Of a DNA stretch of 64,000 nucleotides, positions 36,011 to 45,664 are shown in pieces (within the stretch, counting starts at the first letter, position 1; each line of letters begins with the position of its first letter). The DNA comes from Limnobacter alexandrii (lineage in GTDB: Bacteria; Pseudomonadota; Gammaproteobacteria; Burkholderiales; Burkholderiaceae_B). A program made the translations under genes and the position numbers. Below the pieces are notes generated by a model. That model saw only the letters and a list, made by a program, of their open reading frames with translations, was not told where the DNA came from and made no database searches. The DNA lies in assembly GCF_005871185.1 (NCBI RefSeq), contig NZ_SWKN01000012.1, forward strand, positions 62,001-126,000, in the 5' to 3' direction.

Positions 36011-36928
36011 CTAAAAAACCGTCACCGCCACCTTCAAGGTATGTTCCCCACCTCCGTGCACCACACCCCGCATCGGCGGCACATCCGCATAGTCACGGCC
36101 AACCGCCACAGTCACATACCGGGTATCCGGCAACTGGTTGTTGGTGGGGTCAAAGTCAACCCAGCCCACATCAGGGCCGCACCACAGCGAAACCCAGGCA
36201 TGGCTTGCATCGGCACCCAGCAGCTTGGGTTGCCCGGGCGGTGGTTCGGTCAGCATGTAGCCACTCACATAGCGTGCTGAAAGCCCCAGTGAGCGCAGTA
36301 CGCCCAACATCACATGCGCAAAGTCCTGGCAAACACCTTCGCGGCTTTGCATCACTTCTTCAACGGTGGTGTGGATTGTGGTTGATCCGCTTTGGTAGGT
36401 GAATTCCCGAAAAATACGCTGCATCAGGGCTTGCCCGGCGTGCACCACCTGGCGGCCTGGCCAGAAGTCGAGACTGCCATAGTCGCGCAGTGAATCGAGC
36501 AAGGGCACATGCTTGGATTCAAACCTGAATTGATAATCATACGAAATGGCTTGGCCTGACTGGTAGCGTAATTGGTCCACCAATTCATTCCAGCTTGGGC
36601 TGATCAAATCGTCAATCGGGCCAGTGTGCAAAAAGCTGCTCACTTCGACTTCACTTTCGCTGTGAACTTCAAGATGATCGTGGGGGTAATTCATCTCGAA
36701 GTGATGCACCACATTGCCAAATGCATCGGTGTTGCTTTGCACAGTCGACGGGTTGGGGCGAATTTTCAGCGTGTGCGAAATCAGCTTTTGGCCCTTGCGC
36801 AAAGGGCCCGCTTCCATGCCTTCGCCTTCTTGCGGCTGCAAGATACAAATTTGCTGCGAACATTCCGCAGGTTGTTGATAGTCGTAGTCGGTGACATGGG
36901 TCACCTTTCTTCTTTCCGAGAAGGGCAT
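36011..36928 (-). CDS. Transglutaminase-like protein, second module
   Basis: This 305-residue relative of the protein at 19391-20194 has the N-terminal domain and a complete Cys-His-Asp triad. Cys lies in SREGVCQDFAHVM, His in ASHAWVSLW and Asp in GWVDFDPTNN. The similarity of layout (RSLGLSARYVSGYML, RDYADVPPMRG) is clear. I start at the ATG at 36928, just four bases after the stop of the ATP-grasp/alpha-E gene, so it is likely coupled. No signal peptide is seen. The role of the family is not established; peptide cleavage or amide transfer is a prediction. Confidence 0.9.
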   Translation of the reverse strand: MPFSERRKVTHVTDYDYQQPAECSQQICILQPQEGEGMEAGPLRKGQKLISHTLKIRPNPSTVQSNTDAFGNVVHHFEMNYPHDHLEVHSESEVEVSSFLHTGPIDDLISPSWNELVDQLRYQSGQAISYDYQFRFESKHVPLLDSLRDYGSLDFWPGRQVVHAGQALMQRIFREFTYQSGSTTIHTTVEEVMQSREGVCQDFAHVMLGVLRSLGLSARYVSGYMLTEPPPGQPKLLGADASHAWVSLWCGPDVGWVDFDPTNNQLPDTRYVTVAVGRDYADVPPMRGVVHGGGEHTLKVAVTVF

Positions 36929-36932
36929 TGAT

Positions 36933-39506
36933 TTATCTTCCCTGAATGACTTGGTCGGGCAACTCTGCCAGTCTGAAATATTGGGCACCCACAAGGTCTG
37001 AAACCTTGTAGGCCGTGTCGAGTAATTCTTGCAGCCAGGCGCGCAATTTACGCCCGGTATCAGCCGGGAAGGGAGGTTGCAGGCCCTCCAGGCTGAGGCC
37101 ATCCGGCATGTCGCCGTTGTTGTACACACTGTCAAACAGTTGTCGAATCTGGCTGGTGTCGCCGGGCAAACGATCAATCACAATGTTCAGCTTATACAGA
37201 ATTCGGCGAATGGCATAGGGCGCATCTTCATCAAAGATCAACAGGTCGAGTGTAGGCAACCACTCAAAGCGATGCTGGTAGCGCGATCTATAGGTAATGG
37301 TGCTGTCGGCCAAAGCAATGGCCAAAGCAAGCCCGTGTTCGCCTGCTCGCCCAGGCATGCTGGTCAGCGACAGCAAACAATCGCAGGCACCACACAAGCG
37401 TTCAAGCTGCCTGCCCAGTTGCAAAAAGCGCCAGCCGTTGTCGCGGGTCATGTGGTCACTTTGCTCGCCGTGCATGGCCAGCAAATACAACTGTACCTGT
37501 TCAAGCGAATTGGTGGGCAAGCTGCGCTGGAAACGAACCCACTCGGGTTCGATCAGCACTTTGGCGCAATCGTTCAGCAATCGCCAGTGGCCACTGCTTA
37601 AACGTTCGCGCAATTGCCCGGCCACATTGGCCAGTCCATTGAGCTGACCTGCCAGTCCAACTGCGGCAGGCTCATCTATGCCGGTTTTGTACCAAAGCCT
37701 TTCGAGAATATTGGCTTCAAGTTCATCCTGCGTCAGTGGTTCTGCCGGGTCAAACTCGGTACTCAAGCCTTGTTTGCCACACAATTCGTGCAGCAAGCCC
37801 AGGGTGGTGGTGTCCAGGTACTCTTCTTCGTTCAACAGCAACTGGGCTCGCAGTAGTAAACGCAATGAAAAACTGGCGCGCTCGGTGTAACGCCCCAGCC
37901 AAAACAAATGCTCCGCAGCCCGGCTAGACACTGGCCTGCGCAACGCCTGCAAATCTTTGGCTTGCAGTTTTTCTTTCAGGTTGGTGGTTCGTTCAACGGG
38001 TTCGCCGCTGCGCACCCAGGTGTCTAGGCTGGTGCCACCTTTTTGCATGCTTACAATGCCGTGCTGGTCGCCCGCCACGCGGGTCAGCCCCCCGGGCATC
38101 ACGGTGTAATTGCCTTGTCCATCAGTCACGGCAAAAAGCCGCAGCATCATGGCACGTTCTTCAATGCCACCGGCACCGGTCCAAATTGGCACGCGTGACA
38201 GCGGGATCAGTTCCTGCAGGGTGTATTGCGAGGGTCGCTGGCTGATCTTCGACAACCAGCTTCGTTTCTCGATTTCATCCAACTCCGAGCCCATGATTGA
38301 ATCCATGGTGCGCCCGCGCCGGTTGGGTCCGGTGGATTTGATCACCAAATTATTCAGCCTTTCGCTGGCTTGCGCCCAGGCGGGCGATTCACCGCACCAC
38401 CAGCTGGGCACGCTGGGCAACAGCAAGTCTTCCTGTAGGTAATGCTTTCCCAGCCCGGGCATAAAGCCATGAATGGCTGGGCTTTCCAGCCAGCCAGCGC
38501 CTGGCATGTTTGCCATCACAACGCCACCTGTGCGAATGGCCTGCAGCAAACCAGGCACGCCCAGTTGGGAGTCTTCGCGCAGTTCGAGTGGGTCTAGCCA
38601 TTGGTCGTCGGTACGTCGAATCAAGCCATCAATCGGCTCAAGACCGTTCACGGTTTTCAGAAACACGTTGTTATTTCGAACAGTCAGGTCGCTGCCTTCA
38701 ACCAAGGATATGCCCAGGTAGCGAGCCAGGTAAGTGTGCTCAAAGTAAGTTTCGTTGTAAGGGCCCGGGGTCAGCAGTGCAATGCGTGCATTGTCACCCT
38801 TGGGTGAAAGCCTGCGTATGCCGTCGATGTAGTCGCGGTAAAAACCGGCCAAATGCTGAATGTGCATTTCTCGAAAGCCACGCGTGAAACTGCGCGAGAT
38901 GCTCAAGCGGTTTTCAAGGGCATAGCCGAGGCCTGACGGTGCCTGCATTCGATGGGTAATCACCCACCATTTGCCGTCTGGGCTGCGGCCCAAATCGAAC
39001 GCCACCATGTGTAGCCACACTCCGTTCAGTGGTTCCGTGCCTTGCATTTGTGGCAAATAGCCAGAATGACCGTACACCAAATCGGCAGGCAACAATCCTT
39101 TGGCAAGCAGTTCTCGCTTCCCGTACACATCGGCCATCATCGCGTTCAACAGGCGTGCTCGCTGGGCAATGCCTGTTTGCAGCACGGCCCAGTCAGCCTG
39201 GTCAATGATGAAAGGCAGCAAATCGAGCGACCAAGGGCGTGAGGTGCCCTGTGCGTGGTCGGCGTACACATTGTAGGTGATGCCGTTGTCGCGAATTTGT
39301 TTGGCCAGCGCATTCAGCTTGGCATCGAGGTGATCACTCAGCCCGGTGGAGGGCAGGCGGTTGACAAAGTCAGCCCATGCCGGGCGAAGCACACCACTGC
39401 TCGCCAGTTCGCTGTAGTAAGCACTGGTGCCTTGAAGAATGCTCTGTTGCCAGGGCACTTCGACATTCGCAAGGGTGGTGTTCGGGTTCGCGCTCAAAGC
39501 GGTCAC
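36933..39506 (-). CDS. Circularly permuted ATP-grasp and alpha-E fusion protein
   Basis: The 857-residue protein joins the two proteins that are separate at 20191-22578. Residues about 1-500 are the circularly permuted ATP-grasp part (THRMQAPSGLGYALENR, LLTPGPYNETYFEHTYLAR, LVEGSDLTV, GGTSLDTWV). From about 520 onward the alpha-E domain begins VSSRAAEHLFWLGRYTERA and continues to the end. The domain order equals the gene order of the other module. No signal peptide is present, so it acts in the cytoplasm. It stands between the transglutaminase gene (four-base gap) and the DUF2126 gene (31-base gap) on one strand, so all three form a likely operon. The substrate is unknown. Confidence 0.92.
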   Translation of the reverse strand: MTALSANPNTTLANVEVPWQQSILQGTSAYYSELASSGVLRPAWADFVNRLPSTGLSDHLDAKLNALAKQIRDNGITYNVYADHAQGTSRPWSLDLLPFIIDQADWAVLQTGIAQRARLLNAMMADVYGKRELLAKGLLPADLVYGHSGYLPQMQGTEPLNGVWLHMVAFDLGRSPDGKWWVITHRMQAPSGLGYALENRLSISRSFTRGFREMHIQHLAGFYRDYIDGIRRLSPKGDNARIALLTPGPYNETYFEHTYLARYLGISLVEGSDLTVRNNNVFLKTVNGLEPIDGLIRRTDDQWLDPLELREDSQLGVPGLLQAIRTGGVVMANMPGAGWLESPAIHGFMPGLGKHYLQEDLLLPSVPSWWCGESPAWAQASERLNNLVIKSTGPNRRGRTMDSIMGSELDEIEKRSWLSKISQRPSQYTLQELIPLSRVPIWTGAGGIEERAMMLRLFAVTDGQGNYTVMPGGLTRVAGDQHGIVSMQKGGTSLDTWVRSGEPVERTTNLKEKLQAKDLQALRRPVSSRAAEHLFWLGRYTERASFSLRLLLRAQLLLNEEEYLDTTTLGLLHELCGKQGLSTEFDPAEPLTQDELEANILERLWYKTGIDEPAAVGLAGQLNGLANVAGQLRERLSSGHWRLLNDCAKVLIEPEWVRFQRSLPTNSLEQVQLYLLAMHGEQSDHMTRDNGWRFLQLGRQLERLCGACDCLLSLTSMPGRAGEHGLALAIALADSTITYRSRYQHRFEWLPTLDLLIFDEDAPYAIRRILYKLNIVIDRLPGDTSQIRQLFDSVYNNGDMPDGLSLEGLQPPFPADTGRKLRAWLQELLDTAYKVSDLVGAQYFRLAELPDQVIQGR

Positions 39507-39537
39507 TGTCTAAAGTTTGGTGCCTTATTGTAAATGC

Positions 39538-42500
39538 CTAACACCATCTTAGGTCCAGTGTGATGGGGAACTCGGGCCTTCCACTTGGGCTTTTTACACT
39601 AACTGAGCCCTGGGTGTGGCCCATGCGGAAAAAGCGGGTCAAGCGTCGACTCTCGGCCTCGAATGCATTCACCGGGAATAGGTCATAGTTGCGCCCGCCC
39701 GGGTGGGCCACATGGTATTGGCACCCACCCAGGCTGCGGCCGTTCCAAGTGTCGATCAGGTCGAACACCAAGGGTGTGTGCACGCCAATGGTGGGGTGCA
39801 GGGCATTGGGTGGTTGCCAGGCCCGGTAACGTACCCCAGCCACATATTCACCCTCGGTGCCCGTGCTGTGCAATGGCACCTTCACGCCATTGCAGGTCAA
39901 GGTGTAGCGTTCGTCCACAAAGTTGTTCACCTTCACTTCCAGGCGTTCAAGTGAAGAATCGACATAGCGCACAGTGCCACCGGGCGCGCCTTCCTCGCCC
40001 AACACATGCCACGGTTCAAGCGCACTGAATATTTCTACCTCCACACCCCGGCTGGAAAAGTCACCCATTTTCGGGAAACGGAATGCAAAGTGGGGTGCAA
40101 ACCAGTCCAGCTGGAAAGGAAAGCCAGCTGCCTGCAAATCGCCTACCACGTCGGCAATGTCGTTTTTCACGAAAGTGGACAGCATGAACTGATCGTGCAG
40201 GCGCGTACCCCATTTCACCAGTCTGGCTGTGTAGGGTGTTTTCCAGAACTTGGCAATCAGGGCGCGCAGCAGCAGTTGCTGCGCAAGGCTCATTTGCGCA
40301 TTGGGTGGCATCTCGAAGGCACGCAACTCCAGCAGCCCCAAGCGGCCAGTCGAGGTGTCGGGGCTGTACAGTTTGTCGATACAAAATTCGCTGCGGTGGG
40401 TGTTCCCGGTTGAATCAATCAGAATATTTCGCAGCAAGCGGTCGATGATCCACGGCGGTGGGTTGCCCGCGTGTTTTTGTATTTGCCGGTTTAGCTCGGT
40501 TAAGGCCAGCTCAAGTTCATGCACCTGATCGCTGCGTGCCTCGTCCACGCGTGGGGCCTGGCTGGTGGGGCCAATGAACAGGCCGGAGAACAGGTACGAC
40601 AAGCCTGGGTGGTTGTGCCAGTAACGCAGCAGACTGCCCAACAAATCGGGGCGGCGCAGGAAGGGACTGTTCTCGGGTGTTTCCCCACCCATCACGAAGT
40701 GGTTGCCGCCACCTGTGCCGCTGTGCCGGCCATCCAGCATGAATTTCTCGGTCGAAAGCCCGATCAACCGAGCTTCCTCATACAAATTCGTGGTCAGGTG
40801 CAGCAACTCACCCCATGTTTTGCTGGGTTGTACGTTCACTTCCAGCACGCCGGGGTCGGGTGTCACCTGCAGCATGGTCAGGCGTTTGTCACGCGGGGGC
40901 GGGTACCCTTCCAGCACCACAGGCTGATTCATGTCTTCTGCGGTGTCTTCAATTCTAGCCACCAGCTCCAGGTAATCATCGAGCACTTCCAGCGGGGGCA
41001 TGAATACATACAAGTGCCCGTTGCGCACTTGCACACACATGGCGGTGCGTACCACATGGCTTGCCGATTCTTTCAGTACTGGCGGGGTGTCATCGGCCAC
41101 ACTGGGCGCACTTGCTTTGGCCCCTGTCTTTTGAAGAGCCACGCGCGAAGGTGCAGCAGGCGCAAACGGGTCAGCGGGAATGGTGTACGGAAAGTCTTTC
41201 TTGGCCACCCAGGGTTGTGAATCCAGCGGCAGGCGATAGCCCATGGGCGAATCGCCAGGAATCAGGTACATGCGCTCTTCCCGCAGAAACCATCGCCCGG
41301 TGCGCCATTGGCCTTTGGCCGATTGAATGGGCAAGCAATAACCCACTTCCTCGGTCAGCCCTTGAGTAAATACCTTGTTCAGGCGTTTGCGTTCAAGCGG
41401 GTCGTCGAGCCGCGAATCGAATGGGTCCACATTCACCGGCAATTTGCGCTCGCGCCACATGTAGTACCAGGCGTCTTCGAAACCGGGCATCACATAGCGC
41501 GGATGTATGCCCAAACGGCTGCAAAGCCCCTCCATAAATTGTTTGGCTGTCGCGTTGCTGGCTTTGCCATCCGCTTGTTCATGGCTCAGCAGTTTCGGGT
41601 TTTTCCAGACCGCTTCACCGCTTTTCAGCCAGTACATCGACAAGGCCCAGCGGGGCAATTGCTCGCCCGGGTACCATTTGCCTTGCCCAAAATGATAAAA
41701 ACCACCCTTGCCGTAGTATTTGGCCAGCTTGTTCAGCATTTTGATGCCGTAATCGCGCTTGGTGGGGCCCAGCGCATCCACATTCCATTCTGCAGCGCCG
41801 CGGTCGGTGTTGGCCACAAACGTGGGTTCGCCACCCATGGTCAGGCGCACGTCCAGTGCATTCAATGCCTTGTCTACTTCAAAGCCCAGCGCTTCAATGC
41901 CTTTCCATTGTTCTTCGGTGTAGGGTTTGCTGGTGCGTGGCGATTCGTAAATACGCTGCACGCTCATTTCATGCTCAAACTCAACTTCACATTCATCCAG
42001 CGTGCCGGTAATGGGTGCTGCACTGCCGGGTTCGGGCGTACAAGCCAAGGGTATATGGCCTTCACCAGCCAGCAAACCCGAGGTGGGGTCCAGGCCTATC
42101 CAGCCAGCCCCTGGCAAATACACCTCGCACCAGGCATGCAGGTCGGTGAAATCTTTTTCAGGGCCATCCGGGCCGTCAATGGCTTTCACATCGCTGGTCA
42201 ATTGAATCAGGTAGCCAGATGCAAAACGTGCAGCTAGCCCTAAGCGACGGAATATTTGCACCATCAGCCAAGCGGTGTCGCGGCAGGAACCAGAGCCATT
42301 GTTCAATGTCTCATCGGGTGTTTGCACACCCGGTTCCATCCGGATCAGGTATTTGATACGACCGGCAAGGTCTTGATTCAAGGCCACCAGAAAATCGATG
42401 GTTTTAACCCGACTCAGGTTCATCTCGGCCATGTAGGCATTGAAGGCCTTGCCTGTGTGGCATGGCACCAGGTAGGGCGCCAGTTCCTGATCCAGCGAGG

Positions 42501-42822
42501 CATCGTATTTGAAGGGAAAAAACTCGGCGGCTTCTTCGAGGAAAAAATCGAAGGGATTCAGCACTGACATTTCAGCCACCAAATCAACTGCAATTTCCAT
42601 CATCTCGGTGCGCTCGGGGAATATCAAACGCCCCATGTAATTGCTTTGCGGGTCTTGTTGCCAGTTGATGAAATGGGTTTGCGGCAGCACCTTCATGCTG
42701 TAACTCAAAATACGCGTGCGGCAATGCGGGGCGGGGCGCAAACGCACCACTTGAGGGCCAAGGTTGATCAAGCGGTCGTAGCGGTACCGTGTAATATGGC
42801 GCAGAGCAACGTGAATTGACAC
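39538..42822 (-). CDS. Transglutaminase and DUF2126 protein
   Basis: The protein of about 1094 residues begins with a transglutaminase-like part (about 1-300). This has the N-terminal motif HITRYRYDRLINLGPQVVRLRP and an intact triad: Cys in GSGSCRDTAW, His in DLHAWCEVY and Asp in GLDPTSG. The rest is DUF2126, for example RLTMGGEPTFV, HFGQGKWYPGEQLPRW and DGRHSGTGGGNHFVMGG. Proteins of this combined type occur with circularly permuted ATP-grasp proteins; the DUF2126 activity is not established. The start is a GTG at 42822 with GGGA about 8 bases before; a longer frame upstream lacks support and would run into the divergent oxidoreductase gene. It is the first gene of the module. Confidence 0.9.
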   Translation of the reverse strand: MSIHVALRHITRYRYDRLINLGPQVVRLRPAPHCRTRILSYSMKVLPQTHFINWQQDPQSNYMGRLIFPERTEMMEIAVDLVAEMSVLNPFDFFLEEAAEFFPFKYDASLDQELAPYLVPCHTGKAFNAYMAEMNLSRVKTIDFLVALNQDLAGRIKYLIRMEPGVQTPDETLNNGSGSCRDTAWLMVQIFRRLGLAARFASGYLIQLTSDVKAIDGPDGPEKDFTDLHAWCEVYLPGAGWIGLDPTSGLLAGEGHIPLACTPEPGSAAPITGTLDECEVEFEHEMSVQRIYESPRTSKPYTEEQWKGIEALGFEVDKALNALDVRLTMGGEPTFVANTDRGAAEWNVDALGPTKRDYGIKMLNKLAKYYGKGGFYHFGQGKWYPGEQLPRWALSMYWLKSGEAVWKNPKLLSHEQADGKASNATAKQFMEGLCSRLGIHPRYVMPGFEDAWYYMWRERKLPVNVDPFDSRLDDPLERKRLNKVFTQGLTEEVGYCLPIQSAKGQWRTGRWFLREERMYLIPGDSPMGYRLPLDSQPWVAKKDFPYTIPADPFAPAAPSRVALQKTGAKASAPSVADDTPPVLKESASHVVRTAMCVQVRNGHLYVFMPPLEVLDDYLELVARIEDTAEDMNQPVVLEGYPPPRDKRLTMLQVTPDPGVLEVNVQPSKTWGELLHLTTNLYEEARLIGLSTEKFMLDGRHSGTGGGNHFVMGGETPENSPFLRRPDLLGSLLRYWHNHPGLSYLFSGLFIGPTSQAPRVDEARSDQVHELELALTELNRQIQKHAGNPPPWIIDRLLRNILIDSTGNTHRSEFCIDKLYSPDTSTGRLGLLELRAFEMPPNAQMSLAQQLLLRALIAKFWKTPYTARLVKWGTRLHDQFMLSTFVKNDIADVVGDLQAAGFPFQLDWFAPHFAFRFPKMGDFSSRGVEVEIFSALEPWHVLGEEGAPGGTVRYVDSSLERLEVKVNNFVDERYTLTCNGVKVPLHSTGTEGEYVAGVRYRAWQPPNALHPTIGVHTPLVFDLIDTWNGRSLGGCQYHVAHPGGRNYDLFPVNAFEAESRRLTRFFRMGHTQGSVSVKSPSGRPEFPITLDLRWC

Positions 42823-42881
42823 TTTGTAATCCCAAAAATGAAGCCGAACAAACAAAACCTGTTTACGGCATGGAGAGAAGC

Positions 42882-43427
42882 ATGAACCATGCCGAAGAAA
42901 TCTGGAAAACTTTGGTGCGTGCCACTGTGGACAAAAAGCACCCATGGCGAATTGCTGCATTCAGCACCGCAGGTGCCACAGGCCCACAGTCGCGCTCTGT
43001 TGTTTTGCGGGGCGTGAATACTGCGGAACACTCACTTGTGTTTTACACCGATCGCCGTAGCCAGAAAATGAAGGATCTGGACCACGATTCGCGTGTTGCC
43101 CTGTTGTTCTGGAACCCGCGCAGCAATACCCAACTCAGAGTATGTGGTATTGCCAAGCCTGAGGCCAGTGAATTGATTGTGAATGGTTTTTGGGATCGAA
43201 TCCCGGAATACGCCAGAAAAGACTACGCAACCCTGAGCGCCCCCGGGGATGCGCTTGTTGGTGGTGATCTGGTTTATGACTTCGATATGGCACGCGCCAA
43301 CTTTGTGGTGTTGAACGTGAAAGTATTGAATTTCGAGTTATTGGAATTGAAGCGCGAGGGCCATGTGCGATTTCGCTGCGATCTTGATGAAACCGGGCAA
43401 TGGATTCATCAAAACATGGTTCCCTGA
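42882..43427 (+). CDS. Pyridoxamine 5'-phosphate oxidase-like flavin protein
   Basis: The 181-residue protein has the split-barrel fold of the pyridoxamine phosphate oxidase family: KHPWRIAAFSTAGATGPQSRSVVLRGV at the N-terminus (about 20-46), then FYTDRRSQKMKDLDHDSRVALLFW. These mark the FMN-binding strand and loop. It is shorter than typical PdxH and lacks its characteristic C-terminal motif, so it may not be the vitamin B6 enzyme; an FMN or F420-type oxidoreductase is equally possible. The ATG at 42882 is preceded by GGAGAGAAG. It is divergent from the DUF2126 gene, 59 bases apart. Confidence 0.8.
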   Translation: MNHAEEIWKTLVRATVDKKHPWRIAAFSTAGATGPQSRSVVLRGVNTAEHSLVFYTDRRSQKMKDLDHDSRVALLFWNPRSNTQLRVCGIAKPEASELIVNGFWDRIPEYARKDYATLSAPGDALVGGDLVYDFDMARANFVVLNVKVLNFELLELKREGHVRFRCDLDETGQWIHQNMVP

Positions 43428-43479
43428 AGGTATCCTGAGTATTGAGTTTTTGAGCAGTCAGTAAAGCGAGGTTATAGCG

Positions 43480-44331
43480 ATGAGCGACACGAAATACACG
43501 CCCCCCAAAGTTTGGGTGTGGGACAAGGAAAGCGGTGGCAAATTTGCCAACATCAATCGCCCCATCGCGGGCGCTACCCATGAGAAAGATTTGCCTGTTG
43601 GCGAGCATCCTTTGCAGTTGTATTCACTGGCCACCCCGAATGGCGTGAAAGTGACTGTGATGCTGGAAGAGTTGCTTGCACTTGGCCACGCGGGCGCAGA
43701 ATACGACGCCTGGTTGATCAATATTTCCAATGGCGACCAGTTCAGCAGTGGGTTTGTCGAAGTGAACCCCAACAGCAAAATTCCAGCCCTGCTGGATCGC
43801 AGCACCAATCCGCCCACGCGCGTGTTTGAATCGGGTTCAATCCTGTTGTACCTCGCCGAGAAGTTCAAGGCATTCTTGCCCACCGATCCAGCCAAGCGAA
43901 CAGAAACCCTGTCATGGTTGTTTTGGCAAATGGGCAGCGCGCCCATGCTGGGTGGTGGTTTCGGGCACTTCTATGCCTACGCTCCAGAGAAGTACGAATA
44001 CCCAATCAACCGTTACGCCATGGAAGTGAAACGACAGCTGGATGTGCTGGATCGCCAACTGGCCGATCATGAATACATTTCAGGCAATGAATACACCATT
44101 GCAGACATGGCGATTTGGCCCTGGTATGGCGCTTTGGTGACCAACAAAGTGTACGAGGCTGCCGAATTTCTGGAGGCGCACACTTACACCAATGTGCTGC
44201 GTTGGACCGAGCAAATTGCCAAGCGGCCTGCCGTAATCCGTGGGCGCATGGTGAACCGCGCATGGGGCGAGCCCAACGAACAGGTACTTGAGCGGCACAG
44301 TGCCAGTGATTTCGATGGCAAAGCCATTTAA
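43480..44331 (+). CDS. yghU: YghU-like glutathione S-transferase / disulfide-bond oxidoreductase
   Basis: The 283-residue protein matches YghU: an N-terminal extension KYTPPKVWVWDK, the PIAGATHEKDLPVGEHPLQLYSLATPNG segment, then a thioredoxin-like domain and a helical C-terminal domain (DYTIAD-type segment reads EYTIADMAIWPWYG). YghU-type proteins bind glutathione disulfide and reduce disulfide bonds rather than conjugate toxins. It is about the length of the family. Its gene follows the oxidoreductase gene by 52 bases, so a common transcript is possible. Confidence 0.88.
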   Translation: MSDTKYTPPKVWVWDKESGGKFANINRPIAGATHEKDLPVGEHPLQLYSLATPNGVKVTVMLEELLALGHAGAEYDAWLINISNGDQFSSGFVEVNPNSKIPALLDRSTNPPTRVFESGSILLYLAEKFKAFLPTDPAKRTETLSWLFWQMGSAPMLGGGFGHFYAYAPEKYEYPINRYAMEVKRQLDVLDRQLADHEYISGNEYTIADMAIWPWYGALVTNKVYEAAEFLEAHTYTNVLRWTEQIAKRPAVIRGRMVNRAWGEPNEQVLERHSASDFDGKAI

Positions 44332-44387
44332 GGGTGGCTGGCTGGGGCACAATGTGCCCTTTCTTTAATTGGCAGTGGGGTTTTATT

Positions 44388-44783
44388 GTGTACAAGCTTG
44401 CGTTTGCATTGGTAGTAGCTGGTTTGGCGGGTTGTGCGTCAACCCATGATTTGTCCAAGGGCACCAATATGCTGGGCGGTGGTTATAAACAAGAGGAAAT
44501 GGGCCCAGGCCTGTTTTACATTTATGCACGATCGAACCATGCGCCCTGGACCAATATTGAAGCTGCTCGAATTACCTGGCGAAACGGTGCTGAGCGGGCG
44601 TGTTTATCGGCCGCTTATGATGAGTTGAATATCCAGGAAGGCGAGAAAGACACTGGCCTGCAAAACAGCAGTGGCGTGCGTTATTTGGTGACCGAGCGAA
44701 CCGGGTATGCCAAATGCGATTCTTCAACGTTAAGCGATGCAGAGATCAATCAAATTATCGGAAAGGACGCCGCAATTCGATAA
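44388..44783 (+). CDS. Small lipoprotein
   Basis: The 131-residue protein has a signal peptide with lipobox (VVAGLAGC, Cys at about 15). The mature part has no recognised domain; SNHAPWTNIEAARITWRNGA and TERTGYAKCDSS are its most distinct stretches. The GTG at 44388 is preceded by GGGG at about 8 bases; an upstream ATG would put the signal peptide inside the protein. It lies 15 bases before the class D beta-lactamase gene and is likely cotranscribed with it. Function unknown. Confidence 0.75.
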   Translation: MYKLAFALVVAGLAGCASTHDLSKGTNMLGGGYKQEEMGPGLFYIYARSNHAPWTNIEAARITWRNGAERACLSAAYDELNIQEGEKDTGLQNSSGVRYLVTERTGYAKCDSSTLSDAEINQIIGKDAAIR

Positions 44784-44798
44784 ACAACGGAGAGGTTA

Positions 44799-45602
44799 AT
44801 GCGTCTATTCAATGCAGTTATTTTGGCATTCTCCATGTTTGTAACCAACGTGCAGGGTGCATCCCAACAAGCTGCGGTTGAACGTCAAAACTGGAAAATC
44901 TTCTTCGAACAGCACAATGCCGAGGGCACCTTGGTGGTGCTTGACCAACGTGCCCCCGGTGCGGTGTTTCAGGTACACAACCCAAGACGCGCCAGCGCGC
45001 CCTATTTGCCCGCCTCCACTTACAAAATTCCCCATGCCCTGTTCGCACTTGAACACGGTGTGGTGAAAGACGAGTTTCAGGTGTTCAAGTGGGATGGGAA
45101 AACGCGTGAATTCGATGTCTGGAATTCTGATCACAACCTGCGCTCGTCCATGCGAGGCTCCGTGGTGTGGGTGTATCAAAGGATCGGCCAGGAAATTGGC
45201 GAGCAAGCCGCTAAAACTTATCTCGAAAAAGCAGACTATGGCAATGCCGACCCCAGTGGCGGAAAAGACGGTTATTGGCTGGACGGAAACATTCGAATCA
45301 ATGCCTTTGAGCAAATCCAGTTTTTACAAAAGCTTTACACGAACAGTTTGCCTTTCAAAGTAGAGCACCAGCGACTTGTGAAAGACATCATCATTGTTGA
45401 GGCGGGCAAAGACTGGATACTTCGCGGCAAAACAGGTTGGGAGGGCAGCTTTGGCTGGTGGGTTGGTTACGTTGAATGGCCAACCGGCCCTGTGTTTTTT
45501 GCTTTGAATATCGATACGCCCAATCGCATCGGCGACCTGCCAAAGCGGGAAGCAGTAACCCGGGCGGTGCTTCAGTCCATCAAGGCGTTGCCACCCAGCT
45601 AA
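44799..45602 (+). CDS. Class D (OXA-type) beta-lactamase
   Basis: The 267-residue protein has a signal peptide (about 1-20) and all class D motifs. Ser73 in STYK (73-76) is the acylated Ser and Lys76 the carbamylated base. SVV is at 121-123, YGN at 147-149, WLDG at 160-163 and KTG at 211-213. It should hydrolyse beta-lactam drugs in the periplasm. The gene sits in the chromosome among ordinary genes, with no transposase or integron nearby, so it looks native rather than recently acquired. The OXA subgroup and the range of drugs cannot be read from this sequence. The upstream lipoprotein gene is 15 bases away. Confidence 0.94.
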   Translation: MRLFNAVILAFSMFVTNVQGASQQAAVERQNWKIFFEQHNAEGTLVVLDQRAPGAVFQVHNPRRASAPYLPASTYKIPHALFALEHGVVKDEFQVFKWDGKTREFDVWNSDHNLRSSMRGSVVWVYQRIGQEIGEQAAKTYLEKADYGNADPSGGKDGYWLDGNIRINAFEQIQFLQKLYTNSLPFKVEHQRLVKDIIIVEAGKDWILRGKTGWEGSFGWWVGYVEWPTGPVFFALNIDTPNRIGDLPKREAVTRAVLQSIKALPPS

Positions 45603-45664
45603 ATAGATGACCACGCTTGATCTGACCGCTGTATATTGATTACAACTCTCAGTGGGCTCGAAAA

